NCBI GenBank assembly: GCA_022579005.1
Contig: MU401568.1
Coordinates: 55,936-119,935 of the forward strand
Source: Poronia punctata
Lineage: Eukaryota; Ascomycota; Sordariomycetes; Xylariales; Xylariaceae
DNA: 64,000 nucleotides
Direction of reading: 5' to 3'
The position numbers and the translations under genes were made by a program. Below are positions 58,149 to 64,000 of this stretch, piece by piece. Position 1 is the stretch's first letter; every line of letters begins with the position of its first letter. Below the pieces are notes generated by a model. It was not told the origin of the DNA. It saw only the letters and a program-made list of their open reading frames with translations, and did no database searches.

Positions 58149-58931
58149 ATGACCCAAACCGATGTATTTACCCCTTCGAAGTCCATCGAAGCCGCTAGGT
58201 GGATTCTAGCCCAACGTAGCTCCATTCACCACACACCTCCCGTTGCCGCCCACTCTCAAGACAACCGCGCACAGGCATTTTCAATGCGCGATGCCGCAGT
58301 ACGCTTTGGAATCAGTCAAAGCGCTGTTCGAAATGGTTTGAAACGCGTGACTGAGGGTAACCCTTCAGGACTTCCTGAGCGGCCGCGTGGAAGGCCTGCG
58401 ACGCTGACCGAGGCAGAGGATAAGGCGGTATCTCTTTATGTATGCCTCGCTGAGCGCGATGGGAAGCCAGTCACGAAAGCCATGATATGTGCAGCCATCA
58501 CCGAACTTCGGGCGCGTCGAACACCTCCCGCAGGCCCTGTTTCCAAACAGACCCTCCGCCGTATCCTAAAAAAACACCCCGAATGGGACGCCGCGGATGG
58601 GGCGTGGGGGCTCCCCCCTACGAAGTATAAACTGAGGGAAAGAGCGAGGGCGCGAGAGAAGAACAGAGAGAAGGCCAGAGAGAGGGCCATAGAGCAGGCC
58701 AGAGAGCAGGCTACGAGTATAAACGGCGACCAGGATGATGGATCCGTACACCAACCATCACCCTCTTCAGATGATGGATCCGTACACCAACCATCACCCT
58801 CTTCAGATGATGGATCCGTACATCAACCATCACCCGCTCCCTGTTTAGATGATGGATTCGTACATCAACCATCACCTGCTCCCTGTTTAGATGATGGATC
58901 CATACATCAACCATCACCCTGTTCAGGTTAG
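58149..58931 (+). CDS. Transposase-type HTH (Psq/CENP-B-like) protein without a nuclease domain
   Basis: 260 residues, single exon. Residues about 40-75 (RAQAFSMRDAAVRFGISQSA) form a Psq-like helix-turn-helix, and 80-145 (GRPATLTEAEDKAVSLYVCL...VSKQTLRRILKKHPEW) resemble the second, CENP-B/Tc5-type HTH found at the front of pogo/Fot1-class transposases. A strongly charged RERARAREKNREKARERA coiled-coil-like stretch follows, then five tandem repeats, then a stop. No DDE catalytic domain follows within the next kilobase. It is either a truncated transposase or a domesticated DNA-binding protein. Its position next to the AT-rich end of the window suits an accessory, repeat-derived region. Confidence 0.7.
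   Translation: MTQTDVFTPSKSIEAARWILAQRSSIHHTPPVAAHSQDNRAQAFSMRDAAVRFGISQSAVRNGLKRVTEGNPSGLPERPRGRPATLTEAEDKAVSLYVCLAERDGKPVTKAMICAAITELRARRTPPAGPVSKQTLRRILKKHPEWDAADGAWGLPPTKYKLRERARAREKNREKARERAIEQAREQATSINGDQDDGSVHQPSPSSDDGSVHQPSPSSDDGSVHQPSPAPCLDDGFVHQPSPAPCLDDGSIHQPSPCSG
58734..58928 (+). repeat. Five in-frame tandem repeats encoding DDGSVHQPSP
   Basis: Units at 58734-58769, 58770-58805 (36 bp each), 58806-58847, 58848-58889 (42 bp, with an added APCL) and 58890-58928 (39 bp). The first two are identical, so the array is recent or kept uniform. Confidence 0.95.
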
Positions 58932-60673
<1,742 letters not shown>

Positions 60674-61490
60674 CTTGGACGGGATCCAATGTTCCCATGA
60701 CGGGATATCGCATTACATTATGTATAGATTTGTGACGTCGGCCTATTTTCTCCATCTATAGACAGCGATTGCCCTTTGATTCGGTATATAGAGGAACGTT
60801 ATAAAATAAATACGAGACCCTGACCTTCCTGGACAGACATTGATTGCGCATTTCCATCTGGATACCTATCGCATACCTATTTCGAACACTGTTGAAAGCT
60901 CGCTAACCTAACACCCTAGGTCCTGAGCTTCGTGACTCATACTTGGTAGAAACGCGCCGAGCAACAGCCCTAGTCGCCCTGGCGTGCCTGGATCGTGATC
61001 GAAGACCTCAGGAACCACGCTTACGAGTACATAGACGAAATACCTACCTGTAATTCGCTACCTGCACTGTGGCCTGTATTGAAGCCGGTTTTACGGTAAA
61101 ATGTACACACGTATTAGGACGAAGATCAACAATCCCAATAACGCCACACAGGAAGGACTAGGACCATTTTGTGTGTAGTTTTTGGATGAAGGGGGCTAGG
61201 TGAGTTTATCAGATGTCAGGTGATTATATTTTAATGAGGGAGTCCCACGTGGGATATGGGATAATTGCTTTTCTCCGACTTAGTGCTATCTAGACTAGTA
61301 CTTGTAATAAGTGTGGTAGACTGGGCAACAACATAACCCGGCACACCGTCACACGATAAGTACGGTATCAAAGATAAAGGAGCAAACCAACGTTTTAAAG
61401 TACATAAGTACATGTGTAGATCCGCTGGTTGCAAGGATAAGTAGACTATATAGAATAAGGGTACCGATATACAAAGAACAATGTAAAACA
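60674..61490. other. Intergenic, normal composition
   Basis: Three-prime flank of thioredoxin reductase up to the composition break. No gene seen. Confidence 0.6.
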
Positions 61491-64000
61491 ATTAAAAGTA
61501 GGTACTAAGTATAGTATTTACTTATATTTTATATATTTTAAACTTTTAAATATTTTTTCTTTATTTTACTTTATATATAATATATTAATAGGTTTTTTAT
61601 ACTAGTTAATATAAGTTTATATACTTAATTAGTACGTTAAACTATATTAGCACTATAAAACTAAAAGCATAAATATATATTTACGCAGCTTTATAATAAG
61701 TAAATAGTTATTTTTAAAATTTTTAAAATTATTAAAAATCTTTTATTTTTTATTAATTTAATAGTACTAATTATGTTTATAATATAGCTAATATAAACTA
61801 TATAAGTAATAATAGCAGCAAAGGTACTAATAATACTAATAATAATAAAGTTGCTTTTAAAGTTAATAGTACTAATATAACTTTTAGCTACTAGCTTAAC
61901 GTTTTATTATTAAAAAAATATATAAAAAATATTTAAATTACTTTTAATTTTAAAAAAATAAAAGTAAAGCTTAATTAATATTTTAACTTTATTTATAAAG
62001 TAGTAAATAAGTAGTAAAAACTTATTATAAAAAAGTAAGTAAAGTTATAAAAATAGTATATAAATATAATTATAACTTAAAATAATATTAAATATTTATT
62101 AAATATTTTAATTTATATTTTTAACTTTGCTTAAAAAAAATAATATATTTATAAAAACTTTATTAATAAAAGATATAAAAAGCTTTAAAGTATAGTAAAT
62201 AGTATTATAATAAACGTTAAGCGTTTTAGTAAGGTAATAAATAGCTTTAACTTATATATTAATAAACTTGCTTATTATAAAAAAGCTATTATATATAAAG
62301 TAAACAACTTTAAATATAGCTTTAAAAAAGTAGCTAAAAAACCTGCTTAAATATATAATTAAGCTTAATAAGTTAAAAAAGCTATACTTAATTAAACTAT
62401 ACTTATTAATTTTAACTTTTATAGCTAAAAGTATGCTATAAAAGCTTTATTGCTTATTTAAAGCTAAAATATTATAAGCAATAATATAGCTTAAAGCTAA
62501 AGTTAACGTATAGTTAATATAGCAACTATTATAGCACTACTATATTAAACTTAAACTTAAACTAAGCTAGCTTTAAGATTTTATTTAAAAAGTAAAAAAA
62601 ATATATAAAATGCTTATTATTTATTTTTAATTAAAAGCACTTTAGCGTTAAATAATAGCTTTAAAAATAATACTAATATTAAATTTATAATGCTTTAATA
62701 CTTTTAAAAGCTTGCTAGCACGTTAATTAAAATATAGCTATTAAATAATACTTTAAACTTTTATAAAAACTAAAATATTAATTATATAGCAATATTATAA
62801 AAAATAGCTATTAAAGTAATATTTTTAAATGCTTTTTTTTAAGCTAACTTATTATATTTTAAATTATATAAAGTAAAAAATAAAGTTACTATTTTATTAT
62901 AGTTATGCTTAGTTTATATTAATTAAATAGTTTTTTTAAAGCTTTAAAAAATTTAGTACTAGTTATAATAAGTACTAATACTATACTAGCTATAAGCAAC
63001 TTATATTATAATAAAAATAAATAATAACTTTAAAGTATTAGTAAATTTTTTATATTATTAAAATGTTTTTAAATAAATTAATTTACTTAAAAGTATAATA
63101 TAAATTATAAGTAATAATAATATATTATATAAGCTATTTATTTTGTTTATAAACTTTATATATAAATTTAATAAAACTATAATTACTTTTATATAGTATA
63201 TAAAAAAAGCATTTTTTAGCTTATTATTAAATATAGTATATATTAGTCCGGCTAGAGGTTAATATAATTATAACACGTTATTATTTATAATACTATATTA
63301 ACTTAATTAATAAAAGGGAAAAAAAAGTTATAAGGACTTTTTTTAGCAAGTCTTATATAGCTATAAAGGTTTATAATTAATTAAAACTTATTAGCAATAT
63401 AAAAAAAACACATATACTTTATATATTTAATACGTAAAAAATGCATACTTTATATATACTAGTTACGTACTATGTATATATACTGTGCGTATACTTTTTT
63501 AATAAAGTAAGTTTAATACAATTTATAATAAATATATAAAAAACTAAATATTTATGTTTATAAAATATTTACGTTTTAATAGTTTTAATATAGTTAATAA
63601 AGTTAAAAGTATTAAAAAGGATTTTAATACTTGCTATTTTTTTTTTAACTATATTTTTATTTTTTTGTGCCTTTGTTTTTAATTTATAAGCAATTTACTA
63701 TTGCTTTAATTTTTATTTATATTTAATTTATTATAATAAAAGATTTAAGTGCTTAGTTAAAAGTTTTTTTTGTAAACAAATTTATAAAGTTATTTTTTTT
63801 GTTAATTTAATATATTTTTATAATCTTTTTTTATAGGATTTTTATAGCAACATTATATTAATTATAAAGCGTTTTTTTTGCATACTTTTAAGCTTTATAA
63901 AATACTAATAAAGCAACTTAAAATTAGTATAAAGTACTAAAAAAATTAAAAATAATTTAAGTACTTTAAAAATTAAGTATAAAGTAATATATAAAGCAAT
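61491..64000. repeat. Extremely AT-rich isochore, probably RIP-mutated repeat
   Basis: From about 61,490 to the window end the sequence is almost entirely A and T, with an abrupt start and no open frame of note. The remaining C bases sit mostly before T and the remaining G mostly after A (ACT, GCT, AGC, AGT), with few CpA, CpC or CpG. That pattern is what repeat-induced point mutation leaves after converting most C to T on both strands. The original element can no longer be recognised by eye. It extends beyond the window. Confidence 0.8.

Overview
This window is nuclear DNA of a filamentous ascomycete (Pezizomycotina, probably a Sordariomycete; the order cannot be fixed from sequence alone). 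The signs are compact genes with short introns (about 52-270 nt) carrying fungal branch sites such as CTGAC or CTAAC, fungus-specific families (Zn2Cys6 regulator, TEA/ATTS regulator, rhodopsin-like membrane protein, PL26-type lyase), gene-poor spacers full of GGTA/TACC microsatellites, and a terminal AT-rich block that looks RIP-mutated.

Layout. 0-3 kb: 3' part of a TEA/ATTS transcription factor. 3.9 kb: tRNA-Glu(UUC). 4.7-14 kb: housekeeping genes for an Ent3-type epsin, a mitochondrial/cytosolic cyclophilin, RNA polymerase III subunit RPC34 and the Hsp90 co-chaperone STI1. 14.4-22 kb: a Zn2Cys6 regulator, a CTR copper transporter and a secreted PL26-like rhamnogalacturonan lyase. 22-26.5 kb: a 4.5 kb gene-free, microsatellite-rich stretch. 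26.5-37.6 kb: a rhodopsin-like membrane protein gene with an in-frame TAG, the splicing factor PRP17/CDC40, the cornichon cargo receptor ERV14, methionine aminopeptidase 1 and kynurenine 3-monooxygenase. 38-41 kb: a divergent pair that encodes, as two genes, the two halves of the plant Tm-1 architecture (a TIM-barrel PEP-hydrolase-like protein and a UPF0261 protein), separated by an assembly gap. 41.7-49 kb: a caspase-fold protein that has lost its catalytic cysteine, and FGAM synthase of purine synthesis. 49-61 kb: a small membrane protein, a membrane-tethered alpha/beta hydrolase, a cupin, an FAD/NAD(P)-binding protein, an orphan transposase-type HTH protein with tandem repeats, and thioredoxin reductase. 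From about 61.5 kb to the end the sequence is an extremely AT-rich isochore.

Most genes are unlinked housekeeping functions. I see no biosynthetic cluster; the only pair likely to work together is the UPF0261/TIM-barrel pair. The most unusual item is in the FGAM synthase gene: a nested pair of introns (a [D1] stwintron), where an internal intron splits the first base of the outer intron's donor. Removing both restores a conserved stretch of the enzyme exactly. Three genes also need GC-AG introns. All exon coordinates were worked out by hand from splice signals, reading-frame phase and family conservation; none is backed by transcript data.
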